DNA of 64,000 bases from Burkholderiaceae bacterium (GTDB lineage: Bacteria; Pseudomonadota; Gammaproteobacteria; Burkholderiales; Burkholderiaceae_B): the NCBI GenBank assembly GCA_004322135.1, contig SCSG01000036.1, positions 16,924 to 80,923 on the forward strand, in the 5' to 3' direction. The notes beneath the pieces were generated by a model. It worked only from the letters and a program-made list of their open reading frames with translations. It searched no databases and was not told where the DNA came from. The first letter of the stretch is position 1, and each line of letters begins with the position of its first letter. Position numbers and translations under genes: made by a program. Shown in pieces: positions 53,597-62,134 of this stretch.

Positions 53597-54385
53597 ATGA
53601 ACCTCATTTCTTTTCCTTCTCCGCACGGTGGAGCCCATCGGCCAAATCCGGCCGTTTCTTCGACGAATACTGGCTCTTCCCTGTTGCGGCACCCCGAATA
53701 CATCCATCCGGCGCTCTGGCGCGGTTCGTCACTGGCGCAAGCGCAGCGTCCTGTTGTCTCAACTGGATACCAGCAGCTGAATCGCGAACTGCCTGGCGGG
53801 GGCTGGCCTTTGGGCACGCTTATCGAAATCGCCCCAAGTCAGCCGGGCATCGGCGAGGTAGCCTTACTGGGCCCTGCCCTCTCCCAGCTGGCGACGCAGC
53901 AGCGGATTGCTTTCGTCCACCCTCCTTATGTGCCATGCATCCAAAGTTGGAACAACTGGCATCTAAACGCAAGGCAGCTGCTATGGGTGCAACCTGAAAC
54001 AGCTGGCGACGCCCTTTGGGCCTGTGAGCAAATACTCAGGCACCACGCCTGCGCTGCGCTGCTCTGCTGGGTGTCCGGCGTACACCCGGCTGGCCTGCGG
54101 CGACTGCATCTGGCGGCACGGCAGGGTGAAATCCTGTTTGTGCTTTGGCGTCCGCACGAGTCCTTGCGGCAAAGCAGCGCCGCCCCCCTGCGTCTGGGCC
54201 TCAACCCCTGCGAGCAGGGTCTGAAAATTTCCATCATCAAACGCCAAGGCCCCACGTGCGAGCAGCCTGTCTTTATCGCGATTTCTCCCGACACGCCTTT
54301 TTCCCGGAACACGGCTCATGCAACTCTGGATCGGCATCCACATGACAACGCACAGCCTCGACACGCTTTTTCCCCTGTGGTCTGA
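53597..54385 (+). CDS. imuA: SOS mutagenesis protein ImuA (RecA/SulA-like)
   Basis: The 262-residue protein has the ImuA arrangement: an N-terminal polar segment, the degenerate nucleotide loop ELPGGGWPLGTLIEIAPSQ near residue 65-85, and VHPAGLRRLHLAARQGE near 160. ImuA helps recruit ImuB and DnaE2 to the beta clamp. The start MNLISFPSPHG is chosen over an upstream frame. Its end overlaps imuB by 68 bases. The three genes form the lexA-regulated mutasome. Its Walker A is not canonical, as in the family. Confidence 0.88.
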   Translation: MNLISFPSPHGGAHRPNPAVSSTNTGSSLLRHPEYIHPALWRGSSLAQAQRPVVSTGYQQLNRELPGGGWPLGTLIEIAPSQPGIGEVALLGPALSQLATQQRIAFVHPPYVPCIQSWNNWHLNARQLLWVQPETAGDALWACEQILRHHACAALLCWVSGVHPAGLRRLHLAARQGEILFVLWRPHESLRQSSAAPLRLGLNPCEQGLKISIIKRQGPTCEQPVFIAISPDTPFSRNTAHATLDRHPHDNAQPRHAFSPVV

Positions 54386-55823
54386 AAAAGCACTGTCAGC
54401 TGTCGCACTGTGGCAGGATCGCGTTTACGCGCTGACGCCAGCAGCCCGGGAGCAAGGGCTGTGCCTGGGCATGCAACGCAACACCGTTTCGGGCCTTGCC
54501 CCCGGGGTCATTCTGCAAAATCGCGACCTGGCTGCAGAACACCGACGTCTTCGGTGCATTGCCATGGATCTCCTGCAATACACCCCCAATGTCATTCTCA
54601 ATCCAGTGGGGCAAGCACACACCATCCTGCTCGAAGTCGCTACCAGCCTGAGTCTGTTCAAGGGGCCATGCAATCTGTGTCACCGCATTCGCGCCTCGCT
54701 ATGCCAACACCGGACGCTTCATTACCGCTTGAGCATGTCCCCCACGGCTCAGGGGGCTCAGATACTGGCATGCCAAAGCCAGACGTCTTTGCGTCGCACC
54801 ACGCAAATAAAAACCCTGCATCGCCGGCTCGACCTCTTGCCGGTCAATCTGCTATCGCTTGATCAGACACAGCTGGACTGGCTGAACGGCATAGGTTGCC
54901 ACACCCTGAGGCAACTGCAAAGCCTGCCCCGTAATGGGGTGCGCCAGCGCTGCAGCGCCCAGGTCATTGACGAGGTGGATGCCATTTATGGCAGGGTCAC
55001 CGAGCCCCGCCACATCTGGTTCAAGGCACCCGAACTGTTTTCGTGCCACTACAATCTGCCCACACATGTGGAACATGTACAGACGCTCCAGGCCGTTGCG
55101 GGGCGCCTGATCGAACGCCTCTGCGCCTGGCTCCAGGCCAGGCAATGCGCTACCGACACATTGGTTTTTCTGCTGCATCACGAAAAGGGTCGCCGCGCTC
55201 GTCCGCCCAGCCGGCTGGTCCTGCTCCTTTCCAGGGCAGGCTGGCAGCCCGACGATTTCTCGCAGGTGCTGGATCAGCAGCTACGCCGATTCACGCTTCA
55301 TGATCACGTCATTGCACTGGACCTTTCCATTCCAGGCATACAGCCACGCCCGGCGACCAGCGGCAGTCTGCTTCCCGAACCAACTCAGTGGCAAGCTGAC
55401 GAGCTGCGCCTCATCGACCTGCTGCGTGCCCGTCTGGGGAGCCAAAGTGTGCTTGAACCCCGGCCGCGCGCCGACTACCGCCCGGAGCGGGCCAATAACT
55501 GGGTGCCCGTTGCGCCCGGCGCCGCCAGCCAGGTCGGGGCACACTCAAAGCATGCCCAAGTGCCAGGCCGGCTGACCCGCCCATTCTGGCTGCTCCCCCA
55601 GCCCAGGCTCCTCACCACACACAACGATCAGCCACTCTACAAAGGCGCTCCTCTGCACCTCATCCGCGGGCCAGAACGCATCGAAACCGGATGGTGGGAA
55701 GACACTGGCTGCGAGCGCCGGGACTACTTTATCGCCAGGGATTCAAAATCGGCCCACTACTGGATTTACCGCCAAAGAGAGGCCCTTGACGCCCGTTGGT
55801 TTTTGCATGGCCTGTTTGGTTGA
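54318..55823 (+). CDS. imuB: Y-family polymerase-like protein ImuB
   Basis: The 501-residue protein starts MQLWIGIHMTTH and follows the Y-family layout, with ILLEVATSLSLFKG near residue 102. The catalytic DxD/E residues are absent (LWIGIH replaces the first acidic site), as usual for ImuB, which acts as a beta-clamp adaptor instead of a polymerase. A helix-hairpin-helix region lies near 195-215 (LNGIGCHTLRQLQSLP) and the little-finger part near 240-370. It overlaps imuA by 68 bases and dnaE2 may overlap or follow it. It is essential for SOS-induced mutagenesis in related cassettes. Confidence 0.9.
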   Translation: MQLWIGIHMTTHSLDTLFPLWSEKALSAVALWQDRVYALTPAAREQGLCLGMQRNTVSGLAPGVILQNRDLAAEHRRLRCIAMDLLQYTPNVILNPVGQAHTILLEVATSLSLFKGPCNLCHRIRASLCQHRTLHYRLSMSPTAQGAQILACQSQTSLRRTTQIKTLHRRLDLLPVNLLSLDQTQLDWLNGIGCHTLRQLQSLPRNGVRQRCSAQVIDEVDAIYGRVTEPRHIWFKAPELFSCHYNLPTHVEHVQTLQAVAGRLIERLCAWLQARQCATDTLVFLLHHEKGRRARPPSRLVLLLSRAGWQPDDFSQVLDQQLRRFTLHDHVIALDLSIPGIQPRPATSGSLLPEPTQWQADELRLIDLLRARLGSQSVLEPRPRADYRPERANNWVPVAPGAASQVGAHSKHAQVPGRLTRPFWLLPQPRLLTTHNDQPLYKGAPLHLIRGPERIETGWWEDTGCERRDYFIARDSKSAHYWIYRQREALDARWFLHGLFG

Positions 55824-55845
55824 GGCAGCACGCTGGCAAGCCACC

Positions 55846-58800
55846 ATGTCCGTCCCCACCACCTCCCCCACCCTGGCCAATTACACCGAGCTGGACTGCC
55901 TGTCCAATTTTTCATTCCTGAGAGGCGCATCGCACCCGGATGAACTACTGCAAAGGGCCGCCGAACTCGGGTACAAAGCCCTGGCCCTGGCCGACGACTG
56001 TTCACTTGCCGGCATCGTGCGTGCCCATGTTGCCGCCAAGGCACTCACTCGCGCCGGATTTCCGGATTTCCGCCTGATTGTTGGCAGCCGCTTTTTTGTG
56101 AACGGTCCGACGACAACGCCCATGCAGATCATCGCGCTGGCCCGCAACGCGAGCGGGTATGGCAATTTGTCCGAATTCATCACCTTTGCCCGCATGAGCA
56201 GCACACAAAAAAACTTTTACACCTTAAACATCAAAAGTTTTTGTGCTCCGGACGAAGACTATTCACACTTATCCGGCCTGCCGGACTGTCTGCTGATTTA
56301 CACTCCCCGATACGGCATTACGGCCGAGGACCTGAACCAGGAAATAGCCGCCCTGCTCCCCTCGTTCCGTGGGCGCCTGTGGATAGGGCTAAGCCTGCAT
56401 CATCGTCACGATGATGCCCTGCACATGGCCGTCCTGCATCAATCGGCCAAAACCTACAACCTGAAGCTCGTGGCTGTCGGCCAAGTGGAAATGCATAGCC
56501 GGTCACGGCAGCCCACGCACGATATCCTGGCCGCCATCCGCCGCCACGAAGCTGTTCAGCAATGCGGTTATGCGCTTGACGGCAACGCCGAACACCACCT
56601 GCGCAGTCGCATGCGGCTTATGCAGCTATACCCCGAACCGTACCTGCAGGAAACCCTGTACATCAGCCAATTGTGCCAATTCAACCTGGACGAAATCCGA
56701 TACCAGTATCCTGTCGAAGCCATTCCTCCGGGCCTGACTGCCGCCTCTTACCTGCGCCAGGAAACCTTTGCTGGAGCCCGGTGGCGCTATCCCGGGGGCG
56801 TGCCGGATCTGGTACGAGACCAGATCGAGTCCGAGCTGGCCATTATTAGCCGCCTGAACTATGAGCCTTATTTCCTGACGGTCTATGACATAGTGCTCTT
56901 CGCCCGGAAACAAGGCATCCTTTGCCAAGGTCGGGGCTCGGCAGCCAATTCCGCCGTGTGCTACTGCCTGGGCATTACCGAGGTCAACCCTGAAAACGGC
57001 AATGCCTTGTTTGCCCGCTTCGTCAGTATCGAGCGAAACGAACCTCCCGACATTGATGTCGACTTCGAGCACCAGCGGCGCGAAGAAGTCATTCAATATA
57101 TCTATGGCAAGTATGGCCGTCAGCGGGCTGCCCTGACCGCCGTGTCCATCTCTTACCGCACGCGCAGTGCATTGCGGGATGTCGGCAAAGCGCTTGGCCT
57201 GGATCCTCTGCTTGTCGATCGGGTAGCCCACTCTTTCCACCGCTGGGACGGCCAGCAATCCCTGCTCGACAAAATGACCGAGCAAGGGCTGGACCCACGC
57301 TCACGTATTGTCCAGGCCTGGGCCAGCCTGACGCAAACACTCAAGGGTTTCCCCCGCCACCTGTCTCAACACCCCGGCGGTTTCGTCATTGCGCAAGGCA
57401 AATTATCCCGCCTGGTTCCAATTGAGAATGCCGCCATGCCCGACCGCAGCGTCGTGCAATGGGACAAGGACGACCTGGACGCCATGGGCATGATGAAAGT
57501 TGACGTGCTGGCCCTGGGGATGCTTTCAGCCCTGCACCGGACGCTGAAGTTAGTCAGCCAGCGCCGGGCACTTCCATTCGCCATATGGGATATTCCCCAA
57601 AATGATACGGCCACCTTCGACATGATTTGCCGGGCCGACACCGTTGGTGTATTCCAGATCGAATCGCGTGCGCAGATGAGCATGCTGCCCCGATTGCGAC
57701 CAAGATCTTTTTACGACCTGGTCATCCAAATTGCCATCGTGAGGCCCGGCCCCATCCATGGCGACATGGTCCACCCCTACTTGCGCCGGCGCCAGAAGAT
57801 CGACCCCGTCGAGTATCCTTCCGGCCAAATCAAGCAGGTTCTCGACCGCACTTTGGGGGTACCCATTTTCCAGGAACAGGTCATGCAAATCGCCATGATC
57901 GCCGCAGGCTTCAGCGCGGGCGAGGCCGACGAACTGCGACGCTCAATGGCCGCCTGGAAGCGCAAAGGCAATGTTGACCATCTGCGTCCAAAACTGATTG
58001 CCGGCATGCTGGCGCGTGGCTATTCCAGCGATTTCGCTCAGGTCATTTACCGCCAGCTGGAAGGCTTTGGTGAATATGGCTTTCCCGAAAGCCACTCGGC
58101 CAGCTTCGCCAAGCTGGCTTATGCCAGTGCCTGGCTCAAATGTCACGAACCCGAAGCCTTTCTTGCGGCCCTGCTCAATTCCCAGCCCATGGGGTTCTAT
58201 TCCGCCAGCCAGCTGGTGCAGGACGCTCGCCGTCACGACGTCATTGTCCTGCCCGTGGACATCACGGCAAGCCATTGGGAAACCACGCTGGTCCCGCAGC
58301 TTTCTCCTGCTGGACCAAGAGGCCCTTCGCAACAAGAACATCGAGCTCAGCAAGAGCGCAAAATCCGGCAGGAAGCTCAGGCTCAACAAAAAAATCAGGC
58401 CAGGAGCGACCAGACGATGGGCGATGGACATTCGCGCCCTGCCGTGCGACTTGGCTTTCATCTGATAACAGGTTTGTCACAAGAGGCAGCCATGCGCGTC
58501 GAAGCCGCCCGCCGGAATCTGCCGTTTTCCACAACCCACGACCTGGCCCTGCGAGCTTCGCTGAGCCGGCATGACATGGACACTCTGGCCACCGCTGACG
58601 CCTTGCTGCCGCTAAGTGGCCACCGTCGTTTGGCCCGTTGGCAGGCCGCAGACGAACCGCTCAAGGGGTTGTTGTGCAAGGCCGCCATTCCCGAGACAGC
58701 CCCGCCCTGCCTGCAACCCCCATCGGAACGCGAACATATCATGGCCGACTACCAAGCCCTGGGCCTGTCGCTAAGGCGTCATCCCCTGGCCCTGTTGCGC

Positions 58801-59145
58801 AAGGCGCTGGAGGCGCGTCGCTTCATGTGCGCCGCCACGTTATACAACGACTACCCCCACAAGCGCCTGGCCAGGGCCTGCGGCATCGTCACGGTGCGCC
58901 AGCGCCCCCAGACGGCCAAAGGCATCGTGTTTGTCAGCCTTGAAGACGAAACCGGCCTGGTCAACGTCATCATCCGTCCCGACCTTGCCGCGCGCCAGCA
59001 TGTTGAATTGCTGCAAAGCCGCCTCATGGGTGTCTATGGAGTCTGGCAGCGCCAAAGCGGCGTGTGCCATCTACTGGCAAGCCGGTTGGTTGACCTGACG
59101 TCCATGCTGGATGAGCTGCCTGATCAAAGCCGCAATTTTCACTAA
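55846..59145 (+). CDS. dnaE2: Error-prone DNA polymerase DnaE2 (ImuC)
   Basis: This 1099-residue C-family polymerase is the catalytic part of the SOS mutasome. The PHP domain opens at YTELDCLSNFSFLRGASHP (residues ~13-31). The palm carries Asp402, Asp404 and Asp406 in PDIDVD. The OB-fold motif near residues 1010-1050 (GIVFVSLEDETG) is present. Between about 818 and 862 a Gln/Arg/Gly-rich insert (PSQQEHRAQQERKIRQEAQAQQ) separates the fingers from HLITGLSQEAA; related DnaE2 are shorter there. The start is uncertain: ATG 55807 would overlap imuB. I chose 55846. Confidence 0.93.
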   Translation: MSVPTTSPTLANYTELDCLSNFSFLRGASHPDELLQRAAELGYKALALADDCSLAGIVRAHVAAKALTRAGFPDFRLIVGSRFFVNGPTTTPMQIIALARNASGYGNLSEFITFARMSSTQKNFYTLNIKSFCAPDEDYSHLSGLPDCLLIYTPRYGITAEDLNQEIAALLPSFRGRLWIGLSLHHRHDDALHMAVLHQSAKTYNLKLVAVGQVEMHSRSRQPTHDILAAIRRHEAVQQCGYALDGNAEHHLRSRMRLMQLYPEPYLQETLYISQLCQFNLDEIRYQYPVEAIPPGLTAASYLRQETFAGARWRYPGGVPDLVRDQIESELAIISRLNYEPYFLTVYDIVLFARKQGILCQGRGSAANSAVCYCLGITEVNPENGNALFARFVSIERNEPPDIDVDFEHQRREEVIQYIYGKYGRQRAALTAVSISYRTRSALRDVGKALGLDPLLVDRVAHSFHRWDGQQSLLDKMTEQGLDPRSRIVQAWASLTQTLKGFPRHLSQHPGGFVIAQGKLSRLVPIENAAMPDRSVVQWDKDDLDAMGMMKVDVLALGMLSALHRTLKLVSQRRALPFAIWDIPQNDTATFDMICRADTVGVFQIESRAQMSMLPRLRPRSFYDLVIQIAIVRPGPIHGDMVHPYLRRRQKIDPVEYPSGQIKQVLDRTLGVPIFQEQVMQIAMIAAGFSAGEADELRRSMAAWKRKGNVDHLRPKLIAGMLARGYSSDFAQVIYRQLEGFGEYGFPESHSASFAKLAYASAWLKCHEPEAFLAALLNSQPMGFYSASQLVQDARRHDVIVLPVDITASHWETTLVPQLSPAGPRGPSQQEHRAQQERKIRQEAQAQQKNQARSDQTMGDGHSRPAVRLGFHLITGLSQEAAMRVEAARRNLPFSTTHDLALRASLSRHDMDTLATADALLPLSGHRRLARWQAADEPLKGLLCKAAIPETAPPCLQPPSEREHIMADYQALGLSLRRHPLALLRKALEARRFMCAATLYNDYPHKRLARACGIVTVRQRPQTAKGIVFVSLEDETGLVNVIIRPDLAARQHVELLQSRLMGVYGVWQRQSGVCHLLASRLVDLTSMLDELPDQSRNFH

Positions 59146-59272
59146 GCTGACAAGGCGTAGCGCCAAGGCGGCCCCTCAGCCATGGCATTTCCAGCACAGC
59201 CGCTGCGTTAAAATACCGCCAACGTCCACGCGGGGCATGCAGTCATGCCGCGCATTTACTCAGGAATTCGCC

Positions 59273-59731
59273 ATGAGCAACTTGCTCAAACCCCAGCTCG
59301 CCGAAGCCATTAAAACCGCCATGCGGGCCAAAGACCGCACCCGCCTGAACACGCTGCGTCTCCTGCACGCGGCCATCAGGCAAATAGAAATAGACGAGCG
59401 CCGCGACCTCGACGACGCGGGGGTCACGACCGTTATCGAAAAACAGGTGAAGCAACGCCGCGAATCGATCATTGCGTTCGAGCAAGCAGGCCGGGCCGAT
59501 TCTGCCAAGCAGGAGCAGGACGAACTCCTTATCCTCCAGGAATTCCTGCCACGGCAGGCGGCAGCGGAAGAAATCGACGCCGCCATTCAGGCCGCCATCG
59601 CCGACGCCGCAGCTCAGGGCATGACCGGTGGCAAGGCCATGGGTAAGATCATGGGACAGCTGAAAACTGCCCTGGCTGGTCGCGCCGACATGTCGGCGGT
59701 TTCTGCCCAGGTCAAGGCACGTCTAGCCTGA
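59273..59731 (+). CDS. GatB/YqeY domain protein
   Basis: The 152-residue protein starts MSNLLKPQLAEAIKTAMRAKD and shows the YqeY pattern: LNTLRLLHAAIRQIEIDERR near residue 24, IEKQVKQRRESI near 55, and the C-terminal MTGGKAMGKIMGQLKTALAGRADM. YqeY-like proteins resemble the tail domain of GatB and bind tRNA in homologues; the exact role is not established. Usually it sits near rpsU and dnaG. Here it follows dnaE2 by 128 bases and overlaps the next gene by one base (TGATG). Confidence 0.9.
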   Translation: MSNLLKPQLAEAIKTAMRAKDRTRLNTLRLLHAAIRQIEIDERRDLDDAGVTTVIEKQVKQRRESIIAFEQAGRADSAKQEQDELLILQEFLPRQAAAEEIDAAIQAAIADAAAQGMTGGKAMGKIMGQLKTALAGRADMSAVSAQVKARLA

Positions 59732-60177
59732 TGACCAGTGGGGCACCCGAAGAGGCCGCACCGACCGGCACGAGCGCCGATTATTTCGGCGTGGACATCC
59801 CTTTCATGACACATATCGGCCTTATTGCCGAAGCTTTTTCCCCCGAGCTCACCCGCACGCGCCTCCCCTACCGCAAGGAACTCTGCAACAGCCGCGGCGA
59901 GGTTCATGGCGGAACGCTGATGAGTGCGCTGGATTTCACGCTCAGCGCCGCGGCCCGTGCCAACGACCCATCGGCGGGGATGGCTACTATCGAAATGACT
60001 ACTCACTTTATCGCGCCGGCCCGCGGCCTTGTCATTTTCGAAACCAAATGCCTGCGCATGGGACGCTCGCTGGCCTTTTGTGAAGGCCGCGCCATGGATG
60101 ACCAGAACGAGCTGCTGGCTACTGCCACCGCTACATTCAAGATTGTGCGCCCCCGCGCACACAAGCACCTGCCGTAG
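59731..60177 (+). CDS. PaaI-like hotdog thioesterase
   Basis: The 148-residue hotdog-fold protein has a central block EVHGGTLMSALDFTLSAAA near residue 50, typical of PaaI/YdiI thioesterases (HGG followed by a catalytic Asp or Glu), and the strand GMATIEMTTHFIAPARG. It would hydrolyse acyl-CoA thioesters; substrate unknown. Its ATG overlaps the YqeY stop (TGATG), so the two are coupled. It converges on the OYE gene 28 bases on. Confidence 0.85.
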   Translation: MTSGAPEEAAPTGTSADYFGVDIPFMTHIGLIAEAFSPELTRTRLPYRKELCNSRGEVHGGTLMSALDFTLSAAARANDPSAGMATIEMTTHFIAPARGLVIFETKCLRMGRSLAFCEGRAMDDQNELLATATATFKIVRPRAHKHLP

Positions 60178-60204
60178 CCCGCTCTCCGGTGTTGAGGCAC
60201 CAGT

Positions 60205-61287
60205 TTACTGAGCAGCTACCTCGTGATCGCATGCCGCCATTACTGGGTAATCGGTATAGCCCTTGGCCCCATCCCCGAAGAAGGTGCCAGGATCGGGTTG
60301 ATTCAAAGCTGCCCCTGTGCGCAAGCGCGCAACAAGATCAGGATTGGCAATGAATGCCTTGCCAAACGCCACAGCACTCGCGTCACCAAAACTCAGTAGA
60401 CGCTGCGCACTGGCCAGATCATAGCCTTCGTTGGCAATAATAGGCCCAGCGAACAGCCTCTTGATTGCCGCCAGATGATGACTGCCTTCCGTTGATGATT
60501 CCCGGGAAAAAATGAAAGCAATCTTGCGCCGACCAAGCTGCTCGGCTACGTAATTGAAGATCTGCTCGGGGTTCGAGTCGAACATCGCGTGCGAGCCCCC
60601 GCGTGGAGAAAGGTGAACACCGACGCGGTCTGCGCACCAAATGCCTATACACGAATCAACCACCTCCAGCAACAGGCGGGCCCGGTTCTCGACCGAACCG
60701 CCGTATTTGTCACAGCGCTTGTTGGAGCCATCGTGAAGAAACTGATCCAGCAGATAACCGTTGGCACTGTCTATCTCAACGCCATCGAACCCCGCACTCT
60801 GCGCGTTGCGCGCCGCCTGGGCGAAATCGGCCACAATTGCAGGGATTTCCTCTGTATGCAAGGCACGCGGTACGACGTATTCGCGCTGGGGCCGAAGCAG
60901 ATTGACGTGCCCTTCACATACAATTGCACTCGGAGCAACGGGCATCCCGCCATTGAGGTATTCGGGGTCGGAAACACGCCCCACATGCCAAAGCTGCAGG
61001 AACATCTTCCCACCCTTGGCGTGGACTGCCGCAGTGATTTTCTTCCAGCCTTCGACCTGAGCCTTGCACCATACGCCAGGTGCGTTGGGGTAACCTACCC
61101 CCTGTGGAGAGATGGCTGTTCCCTCGGAAATAATGAGACCAGCGTCCGCCCGCTGGCAGTAATACTGCCGCATCAACTCATTCGGGATACGTCCCGGACA
61201 AGCTCGAGTGCGCGTCAACGGGGCCATTACAATACGGTTTTTCAGCTGTACTGCGCCCAACTTGACGGGTTCAAACAAATTCACCAT
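60205..61287 (-). CDS. Old Yellow Enzyme-type alkene reductase (NemA-like) with a substituted active-site His
   Basis: The 360-residue FMN enzyme follows the NemA/XenA group: NRIVMAPLTRTRACPGRIPN near residue 17, GWKKITAAVHAKGGKMFLQLWH near 80-101, and DKYGGSVENRARLLLEV near 193. It would reduce activated C=C bonds or nitro groups with NADPH. The substrate-binding pair H-x-x-N reads D-S-A-N (Asp173-Asn176) instead of the usual His, in GVEIDSANGYLLDQ. A GAC-for-CAC change would explain this. It diverges from ktrA by 189 bases. The rest of the sequence is intact. Confidence 0.88.
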   Translation of the reverse strand: MVNLFEPVKLGAVQLKNRIVMAPLTRTRACPGRIPNELMRQYYCQRADAGLIISEGTAISPQGVGYPNAPGVWCKAQVEGWKKITAAVHAKGGKMFLQLWHVGRVSDPEYLNGGMPVAPSAIVCEGHVNLLRPQREYVVPRALHTEEIPAIVADFAQAARNAQSAGFDGVEIDSANGYLLDQFLHDGSNKRCDKYGGSVENRARLLLEVVDSCIGIWCADRVGVHLSPRGGSHAMFDSNPEQIFNYVAEQLGRRKIAFIFSRESSTEGSHHLAAIKRLFAGPIIANEGYDLASAQRLLSFGDASAVAFGKAFIANPDLVARLRTGAALNQPDPGTFFGDGAKGYTDYPVMAACDHEVAAQ

Positions 61288-61475
61288 GTGAAAAGCGACC
61301 CCTGTATTAAGGTTAACCCTAGTATTCCTAAAATTAACACATCTGTCTCCAACTTATACATACTTCTGCAATTTATTTAGTTGTTCGTCTGGATTACGCG
61401 ACGCCTCAGAGGTCTTTGCGCAATCAGTTTTTTGGTTTTCATGTTACAAAGTACGAAACAAGAGGAGGCTTGACG

Positions 61476-62129
61476 ATGGGACAGTTTGCCGTCATCGGAC
61501 TCGGGCGATTCGGGGCGGCCGCGTCAACCGAACTCATAAAGCTGGGACATTCCGTGCTGGGCGTCGATCTGGATAGTAAAACGGCTAATAAATACGCCGA
61601 TACTCTTACCCACGTCGTCATCGCCGATGTTACCGACCGGCACGCGCTTGAAGAGCTCGACTTGGGCAGCTACGACATGGTGCTCGTCGCCATCGGGGCC
61701 GAGCTGCAGGCGTGCCTGCTTTGCGTCGTGCACCTCAAAAGCCTGGGCGTAAACAACATCTGGGTCAAGGCCATATCACACGCCCAGCATCTTATCCTTG
61801 GCAAGCTTGGTGTCACGCGCATCATTCACCCCGAGCAGGAAATGGGCATCAGGGTGGCGCAATTGCTCAGCTATCCGATGGTTACCGATTACATATCCCT
61901 CGGAAACGGTGAATTCGTCGTTGAAATCGACATCAGCGAAAAAATGGACAATACGCGGGTCAAGACCCTGTTGGAAGGTCTCGAACAAGATATTCACGTT
62001 CTGTTAGTCAAAAGCAAGGCCACCGTTACCGTTGGCCCCGAAGGCGACTTCGTGCTTAGTTCCAACGATATTATTGTTCTGCTGGGTCAGCTTGCCGCGC
62101 TCAGGGCAGTCGCCCGCAAACTGGCCTAG
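61476..62129 (+). CDS. ktrA: Potassium uptake regulatory protein KtrA/TrkA family
   Basis: The 217-residue cytosolic gating protein has an N-terminal RCK domain with the nucleotide-binding IGLGRFGAAAS and Asp in GVDLDSK near residue 30, and a C-terminal RCK_C domain (near 140-215, VKSKATVTVGPEGDFVLSSNDIIVL). A KtrA ring binds ATP or ADP and opens KtrB. It starts at an ATG behind AGAGGAGG. The length fits KtrA and not the two-domain TrkA. ktrB follows five bases after its stop. Confidence 0.92.
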   Translation: MGQFAVIGLGRFGAAASTELIKLGHSVLGVDLDSKTANKYADTLTHVVIADVTDRHALEELDLGSYDMVLVAIGAELQACLLCVVHLKSLGVNNIWVKAISHAQHLILGKLGVTRIIHPEQEMGIRVAQLLSYPMVTDYISLGNGEFVVEIDISEKMDNTRVKTLLEGLEQDIHVLLVKSKATVTVGPEGDFVLSSNDIIVLLGQLAALRAVARKLA

Positions 62130-62134
62130 CCTTC

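Noticed and set aside
53482..53997. 171-residue frame overlapping imuA
   Set aside because: Different frame with no family likeness; imuA frame shows the ImuA pattern and overlaps imuB as expected.
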